Part shown: positions 36,235-46,815 of the stretch, piece after piece
Layout of the letters: each line of letters starts with the position of its first letter
How positions within the stretch are numbered: position 1 is the first letter of the stretch
DNA from: Manihot esculenta
Lineage: Eukaryota; Streptophyta; Magnoliopsida; Malpighiales; Euphorbiaceae
NCBI RefSeq assembly: GCF_001659605.2
Contig: NC_035172.2
Location: 16,307,051-16,371,050 of the forward strand
Direction: 5' to 3'
Length of the DNA stretch: 64,000 bases
Program-made: the position numbers and the translations under genes
The notes under the pieces: generated by a model
Told to the model about the DNA's origin: nothing
Databases searched by the model: none
What the model saw: only the letters and a program-made list of their open reading frames with translations

Positions 36235-39200
36235 TATGTTCTCCCATTTCCACTCTAGAATCGGTAGTGGGTTAAGCATTCCAGCTGGCTTCTGATGTTC
36301 CAGTTTCACCCTCTGGCAAACCTCATAGGCGGACACAAACTGTGCCACTTCTTTCTTCATAGCTGGCCACCAATACACTCTTTTCAGATCCTGATACATC
36401 TTGGTGGCTCCAGAGTGAACACTGTACCTTGCATTATGAGCTTTCCTCATAATGTCTCCTTTCAGACTGATGTCATCTGGTACACATAGTCGATTCCCAA
36501 AGCGGAGGATCCCTTTGCTATCAAATCTAAACTCTGCACTGTTGCCTAACTGAACAGTCCTGGCAATTTTCACTAACTCAGGGTCCTCATGCTGTTTCTG
36601 AGCCATCTGCTCCAGAAACACAAGAGTCACTCTCATTTGTGCTATCAACGCACTTGTACCAGGCAACTCTAACTGTAGCCCTTCGTCGCTGAGCTTATAA
36701 AACTCCATCACCACTGGTCTTCTCTCTGCTGCTATATGGGACAAACTGCCAAGTGATTTCTGGCTTAGGGCGTCTGCCACAACATTCGCCTTACCCGGAT
36801 GATACTGGATCTTGCAATCATAGTCACTGAGCAGTTCTACCTATCTCCTCTGCCTCAAATTCAGCTCTTTCTGACTCAAGATGTACTGTAAACTCTTATG
36901 ATTTGTGAAGATCTCGCATTTAACCCCATAAAGGTAATGCCTCCACATCTTGAGTGCAAAGATAACTGCTGCCATCTCTAGGTCATGGGTGGGGGTAATT
37001 CAACTCATGCTTCTTTAGCTGTCTAGAAGCATATGCAATCACCCTGTCATTCTGCATCATAACACAACCCAATCCCACTCTGGACGCATCACAGAACACT
37101 GTGAAGTCCTCATTACTGACAGGCAGAGATAACACTGGTGCTGATGTTAATCTTCTCTTTAGCTCTTCAAAGCTCTCTTCACACTGGTCTGACCACACGA
37201 ACTTCTGGTTTTTCTGTGTCAATTGGTCATAGGAGCAGCAATCTTTGAGAAGTCCTGAACGAACCTTCTGTAGTAACCTCCCAAACCCAGAAAGCTTTTA
37301 ATCTCAGTCACTGTGGTGGGTCTAGGCCAGGTCCCTATAGCTTCTATCTTCTTGGGGTCTACCTCAATACTTTCTGCTGATACTACATGCCCCAAGAATG
37401 AAATGCTCCTCAACCAAAACTCACTCTTCGAGAACTTGGCATACAACCCATGCTCTCTCAGAGTCTGCAGAACTGTCCTCAGATGCTGGGCATGCTCCTC
37501 TGCATCTCTGGAATACACTAAGATATCATCAATGAAGACAATAACAAAGTGATACGGATACTCGCTGAAAACTCTGTTCATGAGATCCATGAATGCTGCA
37601 GGGATGTTAGTCAACCCGAACGGCATTACTAAGAACTCATAATGCCCATATCTGGTCCTGAAAGCTGTCTTTGACACATCTGCTTCTCTAACTCTCAACT
37701 GATGATACCCGGACCTCAGATCTATTTTAGAGAAATAACCTGCTCCAGCTAGCTGGTCAAATAGATCGTCGATCCTAGGGAGAGGATACTTATTTTTGGT
37801 CGTGACCTTGTTCAACTGCCTATAGTCGATACAAAGTCTGAGGGATCCATCCTTCTTTCTGACAAAAAGCACTGGAGCACCCCAAGGTGAGGTACTAGGG
37901 CGGATGAAACCCTTATCTACCAATTCCTGCAATTGCTCTTTCAGCTCTTTTAATTCTGCTGGCGCCATCCGGTAGGGAGGAATAGAGATAGGTCTGGTAC
38001 CAGGCATCAATTCTATTGCAAACTCTATCTCCCTATCAGGTGGTAGTCCTAGAAGCTCGTCTAGGAAGACGTCTAGAAATTCTCGGACTACTGGTACTGC
38101 GGCTGGTTCCCTAACCTGTCTATCTAGCTCTCTTACATGAGCTAGAAACTCCTGACAACCCCTTCTAAGCAAACGACGAGCCTGAAGGGCTGAGATCAAA
38201 CCTCTAGGTGTCCCCCTCCTATCTCCTCTGAAGACACACTCTGACCCATCCTGGTCTCTGAGCCTAACTACCTTGTCTCTATAGTTCAAGGTAGCTCCAT
38301 GTGTAGATAGCCAATCCATCCCTAGAATGACATCAAAATCTGTCAAATCTAGAACCACTAGGTCAGCTGGAAGGCATCTACCCTCTATGAATACTGGACT
38401 GAAACGACAGACGGACTCTGCCACTAATGGGTCACATTTGGGTCCACTGACCCAGAGAGGACACTCTAACTCAGATATCATCAGACCCAATCTCTCTACG
38501 GCTCTCGAAGCAATAAAAGAGTGAGAAGCACCGGGGTCCATCAAAGCATACACATCAGAACACCCAATGATGAGAGTACCTGACACCACTGTGTTCGACG
38601 TGTTTGCCTCCTCCTGAGTCACAGTGAAGATCCGTGCTGGTGCTACCGGACCTTCACCTCGGGAACCTGCTGCTGAAGAAGAGGCTGACCCTGTCCCTCT
38701 GCCTCTGCCACTGCCACTGCTCTGAGGTATAGCTGGAGCTGCTGGCTGTGCTACACTGCCTGAACTCATCTGCTGGGATGGTGCCATAAAGGTCACTTGA
38801 GGACATTCCCGAGCAAAATGTCCCTCCTGCCCATATTTATAACAGGCTGAAGATCCCAACCGACAAACTCCTCTGTGCTGCCTCCCACATCTCATACATA
38901 CTGTACTGCCTGTGCCAGAGCTTGAGCCACTATCCATTCCCAGACTAGATTTGATCTTGTTCCAGAACTTGCCTTTCTTGGCCTTAAACTTTTCTCCCTT
39001 CCTTCTGCCAGAAGCTGCTGCACTGGGGGTCTTAGACCCCGAAGGCTGTGCCACTTGCTGTTTTACTGTTTCCTGAATAATGGCACTCGCCTCCATCTTC
39101 CTGGCGGCATCCACTATAGAGTGGAAACTCTCTTTCTCTGCTGGAAGAATTAAGGAGGAATACCGGGGATGCAGTCTCATAGTATATCTCCTTGCCTTCT

Positions 39201-40160
39201 TCTGGTCAGTGTCATAAGCCTGACCCACATACTGAAGCAGATCCAGGAACTTATCTGTGTATTCATCTATACTCATTTCTTCAGTCTGCCTCAGATGCTC
39301 AAATTCTACCACTTTCAACTCTCTGGAACTGTCAGAAAAAGCCCACCCTGCAAACTCATTGGCGAACTCTCCCCATGACATACTGTCCAACCTGGGGTCC
39401 ACATAATTCTTGAACCACTCTCGAGCTTTCTTGCATTTCAACGTGAACCCTGCCATCTCAATGGCTCTGCTATCATCAGCGCCTAACTCATCGGTTATCA
39501 TCTTAACCGTCCTGAGGTACTCAAATGGATCGTCTCCCGTATTGAATTTGGGAGCATCCAATTTCAGATACTCTGTCATTTTCACTTTGCTTCCCTCAGC
39601 TGAGCTAGGTTGAGGTACTTGGACAACTGGTGCTACTGGTTCTGGTTCTGGTGGTGCAGAAGGTGTTGTATCACTTGGATCTGGGTATGTTGTACTGGGA
39701 TGGAAAGGTGTGGGTGGATACATGGGATAAGGTGGGTAAAAAGGAGGATAAGGCATATAAGGCATGTAGGTAGGATATGGGGTAAAACTCGAGTAATCCG
39801 ACGTACCCCCATCGGATACCCCGGGCCCTGTGGAAAGGGTGGATAATGGGGTGGATAACCAAACCCCGAGACCTGAGCGCCTCCCTGAGAATCTCCCATA
39901 CCCTCTTTTGACCTGCCCATACCCATACTGTCCTCTCTTTGCTGCTGATCCACATCCATAGCCTCTCTCACTTCCTCTGAGCTCCCTCCTCTCTCTGCTC
40001 CTCTTCTGCTCTCGTCGAAAGACCTTCTAGGGTCCCTTGACGTTCCCTCCCTGTTTGATCGCTGAGACATTGCCCTTGGCAACGCAGGAGGACGAGCAGC
40101 TGTACCCTCAGTCGCTGGTGGGACTCCAGTCAATCGTGCAGATCGACGAGTTCCTCGCAT
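36235..40160 (-). pseudogene. Gypsy B gag-pol pseudogene, main part
   Basis: Gag starts at 40160 ([15 protein letters not shown]). A frameshift near 39805 follows the Pro/Tyr-rich region. The longest frame, 37219-39765, encodes gag capsid ([13 protein letters not shown]), a damaged zinc knuckle ([14 protein letters not shown], second Cys lost), protease DPGASHSF, and RT with FIDDILVYS. It ends at a frameshift (APMTN) near 37225. RNase H ([10 protein letters not shown]) lies in 36983-37222, with another frameshift near 36990 (an extra G in GGTGGGGGTAA) and a stop at 36841-36843 (Trp to TAG in the RRWVELL motif). The integrase zinc finger is in 36235-36780 (SVHSGATKMYQ, one finger His retained, CEVC changed to YEVC). 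The sequence is clearly homologous to element 2, but the element is dead. Confidence 0.92.
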
Positions 40161-40410
40161 CTTAACTTTCTGGAAAACAACACACGACATCCTACATCAG
40201 CATATAACGATCACATAGCAACACTACACACATCACATACCACAAGGCACATGCATAAATCATGGCATTTCACATCATCATACAGACAGGACTCAACATC
40301 CTATCCTAGTGGACATGATACCCCATTGTGCTTGACCTCCTCGAACCTTTATGAGCCCAACACTCTCTCTATCGGTCCGACCATATGAACCTAGGGCTCT
40401 GATACCAATC
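40161..40410 (-). other. Gypsy B leader and primer site
   Basis: Primer site TGGTATCAGAGC on the minus strand at 40396-40407. Acceptor-like GTTTTCCAG lies just before the gag ATG. Conserved leader blocks (CACTAGGATAGGATG, CATATGGTCGGAC) are as in elements 1 to 3. Confidence 0.85.
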
Positions 40411-41264
40411 TGTAACGACCTAAAAATCGGACCGCTACCGGCGCTAGGATCCAAGTCGACTTAAGGTCGTCGGGACCCGTAGCAAGCCTGCTATACTCTC
40501 TGTGTACCTGTAAAATCCCATACATGATCATAGTTTTTCTGTTAAAACATAAAATTGTACTCTGTACCACGGCTCAACCTGTGCATGCACTATCTCTGTA
40601 CTACAGAACCCCTTACTAGAGCTCTCATCAATGCTTTAGACAGGTTCCACTCATATTGTGTTAAGCCTGGTTTTCACATACTCATAAAAACATTTACATA
40701 AACTAAACAGACCATGTATACAAAAAGGATTTACAACATGGGTCAAGCACAATACTCTACACGATACAATACTAAACATTTCTTTACAATATTACATATC
40801 CACACTATGCTATTACAAAACTCTTTACTCTTCCTGTCCCCTGCTGAACTTCCCCTTAACTCTGATCCTGCAATACTGGTGTTAAAGGAGAGGGATGAGC
40901 TATACTAGCCTAGTGAGTAGAATAATAACAACATGTTAATACACATGCTCATATGGAATGTATCACGTCACAAGTAAATCACCCATCTCAGACGGACGGA
41001 TTCAAAACTCCCTCTATTCTGTGCCCGGCCCGCAAAGGAGCTCCTCAGGACTTGATCACACCCTCTATGGTGCACTGTGCCCGGCCCTCTCAGGGCTCCT
41101 CAGGTCTTTATCGGAGGGCTAATGAATCCAAACTATGTCCGATCCGTACAAGCATAGAATAATGCAATGCGTCACATTAGTGTATTCTAGTGCACGCAAC
41201 CTATTTCATATCATGATGCATGGAACATGCTAAAAGCATTTAATTTCTCAATTTAAAACATTCA
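40411..41264 (-). repeat. Gypsy B 5' LTR, part 1
   Basis: Starts TGTAACGACCTAAAAATCGG and matches 20206-21060 closely, including the GCCCGGCCCGCAAAGG module (about 41022). Interrupted after TSD ATTCA (41260-41264) by a plus-strand solo LTR and resumed at 43519. Confidence 0.9.
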
Positions 41265-43518
41265 TGTAATACCCGGCTAGACTCCGGTATCGAAATTCCT
41301 ACCGTCCGGTGGAATCTCGGATGTCGGAAGCCTCTAGTAGGGTAGAAACATGTTTTCATAAAATGTTTTAATGTTTTTCATGGTTTTAAGTAAAAAGGAA
41401 ATGTGTTTTTGCATGAAAATAACCTTGGAGGAAAACCCAGGTTCGGCCGCCGAAACTCAAAGTTCGGCCGCCGAACATGCATGCATTTCGGGTGTGCCTT
41501 AGGCCCCCGAAGGCATAAGTGAGGGAAGTCCAGGTTCGGCCGCCGAACCTCAAGTTCGGCCGCCGAACATGGCATGCATGCGGAGGCACATTCGGCCCCC
41601 AAATGTGGCCTGGCCAGCCACTATAAAAGGGTCCCTTAGCCGAAAACGGGCGAGTTTTTCTCCCCATTGTCGGCCAAGGTGAGCTCTCCGCCGTTCCTCA
41701 CCAATCTTTGAGCTTTTCCTTCAAATCTTTCACGATTTTCACAAGTTTTCATCTTGTTTTGAAGATTTTCAAGTTTTGAGCAAGTTTTGGAGCTTTGAGG
41801 TTCAAAAACTCAAATCTCTCCCATCTCCGAGTTTAGGTCGTCTCTCTCTCGATCGTCAAGAGGTAAGGGTCGATCTTAAGCTCATTGCATGCTTTAAGTA
41901 AGTTTTATGTAAGATCTATGAGGTAGAATGCATGTTTAGCTTATGGTTAGATTTATGAGCTTATATGGTGATTTTGAGCAATGTGTTGTTGTTGTGTGTT
42001 GTAGTTGGGGTTTAAGATAGTTTGAAGCCCCTAGGAGCCAATGTATGTTTATTTGCATGATTTGAATGAGTTATATGCATGTTGGAATGAGAAGGAGAGG
42101 TTGTTGTGCAAAGGGAACCTAGTTTCTGCCCTCTGGCAGAAACCAGGTTCGGCAGCCGAAGGACTTTCGACCGCCGAACCTGCCTGGGAGGCAGGCCTTT
42201 CGGCTGCCGAAGTTGCCCCCGAAAAGAGACTTTCGTCTCTGTCTGGGACTTTCGGCCGCTGAACCTGCCTGGGTTTCGGCTCTGGAGGGACTTTCGGCCG
42301 CCGAAGGTGCCGCCGAACCTGCCCTGTTCAGCCTTCTTTTGCATGTTTTGCATGATTGTTTCATGATGTTCTAGGGGGTTTTTGGGGAGTAGTTTAGAGT
42401 TATGTTCATGTATGTTTGGTCCCTCATTTGAGTCCACCTGTGTAGGTTCGGACCCGAGGAACCGAGGACCCCAGCAGTGAGTTCAACTGCTTCTGAGTCA
42501 GTAGAACTTCAGCCAGAGGTGAGTGGAATAACTCTTTATGTTTTAAAGTAAATAAATCAGTTTTAGCATGATTCACGCATCATGAATGCCATGAGATATA
42601 ATAGGGTGTTTGCATTAGAACTCACGAATATGTTGCATTGCATAATATGTTGATGATGCGGATGAATGTTGAATGATCCTTTAGTCCTCGTATGTTATGA
42701 TGATGATGATACGGTACGGAAGACCAGTGAGGCCCATTCTACGCCCCTGGCACCATGTAAGAGAAAGACCAGTGAGGCCCATTCTACGCCCCTGGCATTA
42801 TGGAATGTTATGCTATGTTATGATTATGTAAGAGAAAGACCAGTGAGGCCCATTCTACGCCCCTGGCACAGTTGGACCATGTAGAGGACTATTGGTGACA
42901 AATTCATCCTTGATGTGATTAGCTGTGATGTGATGCATTTCATGTTATCATATGTTTCAAATGTTTTATTATTCTGCTCACTGGGCTCTTGTAGCTCACC
43001 CCTCTCCCTTAACCCCCAGGCTTGCAGGTACAGGGTAGATCAGGAGGTCAGCAAGAGTAATGAAGTCTTATGTATGTAATAGCTAGAGTGTGGACATGAC
43101 GAATTTGTAGAATGATGTAATGTAAAAGTACAGTGTAGTTATGTAATGTAATGACATTGAGGATTAGAGATTGTGCTTGACCCTATGTGTATGGTATCCC
43201 TTTTAATACATGATCTTAGAGGTTTTGTAATGCTTATGTAACCCAACTCAACACATGTTATGCCACCCTTTGGGGGCATTGATGAGGTCCCACTAAGGGA
43301 CCAATGCTTATGATTTATGATCATGTTCAGTGCATGCACAGGTTGAGTTTGGAGTATGAATGAAAGAAAAGTTTTAATTTTTATGTATGTTGTTGATCAT
43401 GTATGGGATTAATCAGGTTCACAGGATGCATGTTAGGCTTGCTACGGGTCCCGGCGGCCTTAAGCCGACCTGGATCCTAGCGCCGGTAGCGGTCTGATTT
43501 TCGGGTCGTTACAATTCA
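41260..43518 (+). mobile_element. Tekay solo LTR (plus) in gypsy B, TSD ATTCA
   Basis: LTR 41265-43513 (2249 bp), TGTAATACCCGG to TCGGGTCGTTACA, flanked by ATTCA (41260-41264 and 43514-43518). TATA CTATAAAAGG at about 41621-41630, preceded by 13-mers at about 41430-41565. Hairpin modules at about 42720-42870. In the leader the first donor-like site (AGAGGTAAGGG, about 41858) and the second (GAGGTGAGTGG, about 42520) are present. Its orientation is opposite to its host element. Confidence 0.94.
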
Positions 43519-43796
43519 GTTTAGTTCCACTCACCTCTGGCTGACTCTGAACTGACTATGAATCCTCTGAAGCAGTGCTCACTGCTGCTCTCTTCGGTTC
43601 CTCTAGTCCGTTCCTACACAGGTGGACTCAAAATGAGGGACCAAACTAACTCTAGAACATCTCTATAAAACTCCCCAAAACCCCAAGTAAAATATGCAAA
43701 AGAAGGCTGGACAGGGCACTTTCGGCGGCAGGTTTGGCGACCTTAAGTCGACCTGGATCCTAGCGCTGGTAGCGGTCCGATTTTCGGGTCGTTACA
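43519..43796 (-). repeat. Gypsy B right end: truncated 5' LTR joined to an inverted LTR terminus
   Basis: 43519-43739 continues the gypsy B LTR up to GGCGGCAGGTTTGGCG. Then 43736-43796 is the reverse complement of the LTR's other terminus (ACCTTAAGTCGACCTGG ... TTTTCGGGTCGTTACA). The expected remaining LTR (about 1 kb, ending GGGTATTACA) is absent. The next 5 bases (ACTCA) match the TSD at 20201-20205, so this inverted end is what was joined to the target. The junction shares a few bases (GGCG). The inverted piece reads CCAGGTCGAC (reverse strand) where both other gypsy B ends read CCAAGTCGAC. Confidence 0.85.
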
Positions 43797-44141
43797 ACTC
43801 ATGCGTTTCATTGTTTTGATTTAATCCACATTGATATTTAGGGAATTTTACCTGTTATTTCTCATGTTTAGTATAAATATTTTATCACTTTCATTGACTA
43901 TCACAGTTGTTTCACTTGGATTTATATTTTGCACCGCAAATCTAAAGTTTTTGATACTTTCCAAAAATTCTTAGCCTTGGTTAAAAATCAATATTCCAAA
44001 ACTATAAAAATTTTATGATCAAATTCTGATGGGGAACATATGTCTCAAAATTTTCAAGCTTTCCTTCAAACCAATGATATTCTCTCTCAAAGGAGTTGTC
44101 CATGTACTCCCCAGCAAAATGGTGTTGCTGAGCACAAAAAT
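43797..44141 (+). pseudogene. Copia B integrase fragment 1
   Basis: Continues copia B after gypsy B: HCFDLIHIDI and FIDYHSCFTWIYIL (first integrase catalytic Asp region), SDGEHMSQNF (second Asp region) and CPCTPQQNGVAEHKN (with the DDE Glu). Stops are present (for example after IHIDI). The fragment ends at TSD AAAAT (44137-44141), where element 3 is inserted; the frame resumes at 54341. Confidence 0.88.
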
Positions 44142-46565
44142 TGTAATACCCGGCTAGACTCCGGTATCGGAATTCCTACCGTCCGGTGGAATCTCGGATG
44201 TCGGAAACCTCTAGAAGGGTAAAACCATGTTTTATGAAATGTTTTTAATGTATTTTATGTTTTAAACAAAAAGGAAATTGAGTTTTTGAATGAAAAAGAC
44301 CAAAGGAGGCTTTGCCAGGTTCGGCCGCCGAAAGTGAGGTTCGGCCGCCGAACATGGTGGGGTTTTGGGAGCGCTTTAGGCCTCCGAAAGCCTTGTTTGA
44401 AAGACTCAAGGTTCGGCCGCCGAACCTCATGTTCGGCCGCCGAACATGCATGAGATGTGGGGGCACGTTAGGCCGCCTAAAGGTGACAGAACCTGCCCTA
44501 TAAGAGACCCCGTGACCGAAACAGGCGAGGTTTTCTCTCCCATTTCGGCCGACGGTAAGCTTTAGCCCTCCTATGATCATTTTAAGTGTTTTCCCTCAAA
44601 TCCTTTAGATCTTAACAAGTTACATCTTGTTTTTGAAGAGTTTTAAAGTTTAAGCAAGTTTTGGAGCTTTGAGGTTCAAGAACTCGAATCTCCCCATCTT
44701 CGAGCTAGGATCGTTTCTCTCTCGATCTTCAAGAGGTAAGAGCCGATCTCTAGTTCTATATGTGTTTTAAGTAAGTTTTATGCAAGTTTTTGGGGTAGAA
44801 ATGCATGAGTAGGCTTGATGAGTTTTTATGAAAAATCCATGGTTTAATGTGTGTTTATGTGCAATGTGGCTTGCTTGTGTGTTGTAGTTGGGGTTTAAGC
44901 TTGTTGGAGGCCCCTAGGAGTTTGTATGCTTGAGTATGATTGTTGTAGAATAGGTTTATGCATGATTGGTTGTGTAGGGGGTTGTTTTGGGCAAGAGGAA
45001 CCAAGTTTCTGCCCTTTGGCAGAAACCAGGTTCGGCAGCCGAAGGTACTTTCGGCCGCCGAACCAGCGTGGGAGGCAGCTTTAGGCTGCCGAAGCCTGCC
45101 CCCGAAAGTTTGAGTTTCGGCTCTGTCCGAGACTTTCGGCCGCCGAAGGTGCCGCCGAACATGCATGAGTTTCGTCTCTGTCTGGGAGTTTCGGCCGCCG
45201 AAGGTGCCGCCGAACCTGCCTGACTTTCGGCTCTGGAGGGACTTCCGGCCGCCGAAGGTGCCGCCGAAAGTGCCCTTCCCAGCCTTTTCTTGCATGTTTT
45301 CTAGGGATGTTTTGAGGTGTTTTTAGGAAGTTTTTGGGGGTATGTTTAGAGTTATGTTCTTGTTGTTTGGTGCCTCATTTGAGTCCACCTGTGTAGGTTC
45401 GGACCCGAGGACCCGAGACCCCCGGTTGTGAGATAGTCTTTCAGAGTCCGTCGTTAAAGCTTCGGTCACCAGGTGAGTGGGATTATTCCCTAAGTTTTTA
45501 AGTAATGAATGAATGAACAAATGAATGAATCTGATAGTATACTCATGCATCATTAATGCCATGTGATGTTCAGGATGTTTGCATTAGAAATTCACGAATA
45601 TGTTGCATTGCATAATTTGATGTTGATGTGGATGGTTATTGGGTGATCCATAGTCCTCTAATGTTATGTTATGATGATATGTTATGGAAGACCAGTGAGG
45701 CCCATTCTACGCCCCTGGCACTATGTAAGAGAAAGACCAGCGAGGCCCATTCTACGCCCCTGGCACTTTGGAATGTTATGATATGTATGTTATGTAAGAG
45801 AAAGACCAGCGAGGCCCATTCTACGCCCCTGGCACTTGGAGATGTGAGGACTAATGGTGACAATACCATCCTTTATGTGATTAAATGTGATGTGTTGCAT
45901 TTCATGAAAGCATGTGAAGTAAAAGTTAAGTTATTCAATGTTAATAATAAAATGAATAATAATATACCTAAAAAGTGTGGAACTAAATCAAATGATAATA
46001 ATAATAAAATTAAGAATAAAATACCTAAAAAGGGAGGAATTAATATCATGTTTTTACTTTTTACTCACTGGGCTTTTTAGCTCACCCCTCTCCCCTAACC
46101 CCAGTCTTGCAGGTACTGTGTAGATAGAGAAGTCAGCAAGAGTAAGAGAAGTCTCTGTAATAGCATAGAAGTGGACATGGTTTATTCATAATGTAAAAGT
46201 ATGTTATGTAATGTAATGTAAGTTATATAGTGTGCTTGACTAGAGTCTGTTGTAATCCCTTGAATACATGAGATAAATGTTTTATGATGTTTATGTAACC
46301 CAAGCCTGATATATGTTATGTACCCCATTGGAGTATTTGTTGAGAACTCCAATGAGGGGTTTATGTTATGGTTATGCTTGCACAGGCTAGGCTGGGTAAA
46401 GAAATGTTTAAATGAAAGAAAAGTTTTAATTTTTATGTATGTTTTGGTTCATGTATGGGATTGAACAGGTTCACAGGATGTATGTTTGGCTTGCTACGGG
46501 TTCCGGCGGCCTTAAGCCGACCTGAATCCTAGCGCCGGTAGCGGTCCGGTTTCCGGGTCGTTACA
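44142..46565 (+). repeat. Element 3 5' LTR
   Basis: TGTAATACCCGGCTAG to CCGGGTCGTTACA. TATA-like CTATAAGAG at 44498-44506, with 13-mer copies upstream at about 44320-44450. Leader landmarks: donor-like GAGGTAAGAG (GT at 44736), acceptor-like GTGTAG (ends 45396), donor-like CAGGTGAGTGG (GT at 45473), three hairpin modules (about 45690-45835), pyrimidine-rich CCCCTCTCCCCTAAC then TTGCAG (ends 46112). Confidence 0.95.
44498..44506 (+). promoter_or_regulatory. TATA box of the element 3 LTR promoter
   Basis: CTATAAGAG. The homologous position in all other Tekay LTRs here is also TATA-like (CTATAAAAG in element 1, CTATAAAGG in gypsy C at about 63269), and transcription would start about 30 bases downstream. 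The block of TTCGGCCGCCGAA repeats ends about 50-170 bases upstream. Confidence 0.7.
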
Positions 46566-46815
46566 AAATGGTATCAGAGCCCTAGGTTCATATGGTCGGA
46601 CCTAGAGTGTCGGGCTCATAGATGTTATAGAAAGGTCAAGCACAATAGGAAATCATGTCCACTAGGATAGGATGTAGAGTCCTGTCTAGAATGCAAGTAT
46701 GTATGCCATGAGATATGCTATGATTATGATGTGTATATGATGTGGGTTCATGTGTTTCCACATGAACCATCTGATGCTAATGTTTTGTTATCTGTGCTGT
46801 TTTTCAGTAAACAGA
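46566..46815 (+). other. Element 3 leader with initiator-Met tRNA primer site
   Basis: Primer site TGGTATCAGAGC at 46569-46580. The leader ends CTGTTTTTCAG (AG at 46806-46807), 8 bases before the gag ATG. Reading is open from 46750, but that upstream stretch is not conserved as protein in the other elements. Confidence 0.9.

Larger units (their letters stand above)
20206..43796 (-). mobile_element. Gypsy B: old Tekay-like element carrying three later insertions
   Basis: Flanked by ACTCA at 20201-20205 and 43797-43801. Its own parts are: 3' LTR 20206-21477 plus 31677-32780, polypurine tract about 32781-32795, pol 3' part 32857-33897, pol/gag 36235-40160, primer site 40396-40407, and a truncated 5' LTR 40411-41264 plus 43519-43739 ending in an inverted 61-bp LTR terminus. 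Inserted later: element 2 (21478-31671), solo LTR 33898-36229, solo LTR 41265-43513. All its genes are broken. The right terminus is abnormal (see its own entry). Confidence 0.88.

Noticed and set aside
31672..44141. Idea that elements 2 and 3 are one inverted duplication of the locus
   Set aside because: The outer flanks differ (gypsy B LTR versus copia B integrase) and the TSDs differ (CCTTC versus AAAAT), so they are separate insertions.
45628..46080. 150-aa frame repeated four times (also 21963, 29733, 53398) with KTSEAHSTPLAL repeats
   Set aside because: The repeated peptide is the translated hairpin module; the frame runs through the AT-rich insertion and ends at the acceptor-like site. 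Identical copies are the LTRs of two young elements, not a gene family.
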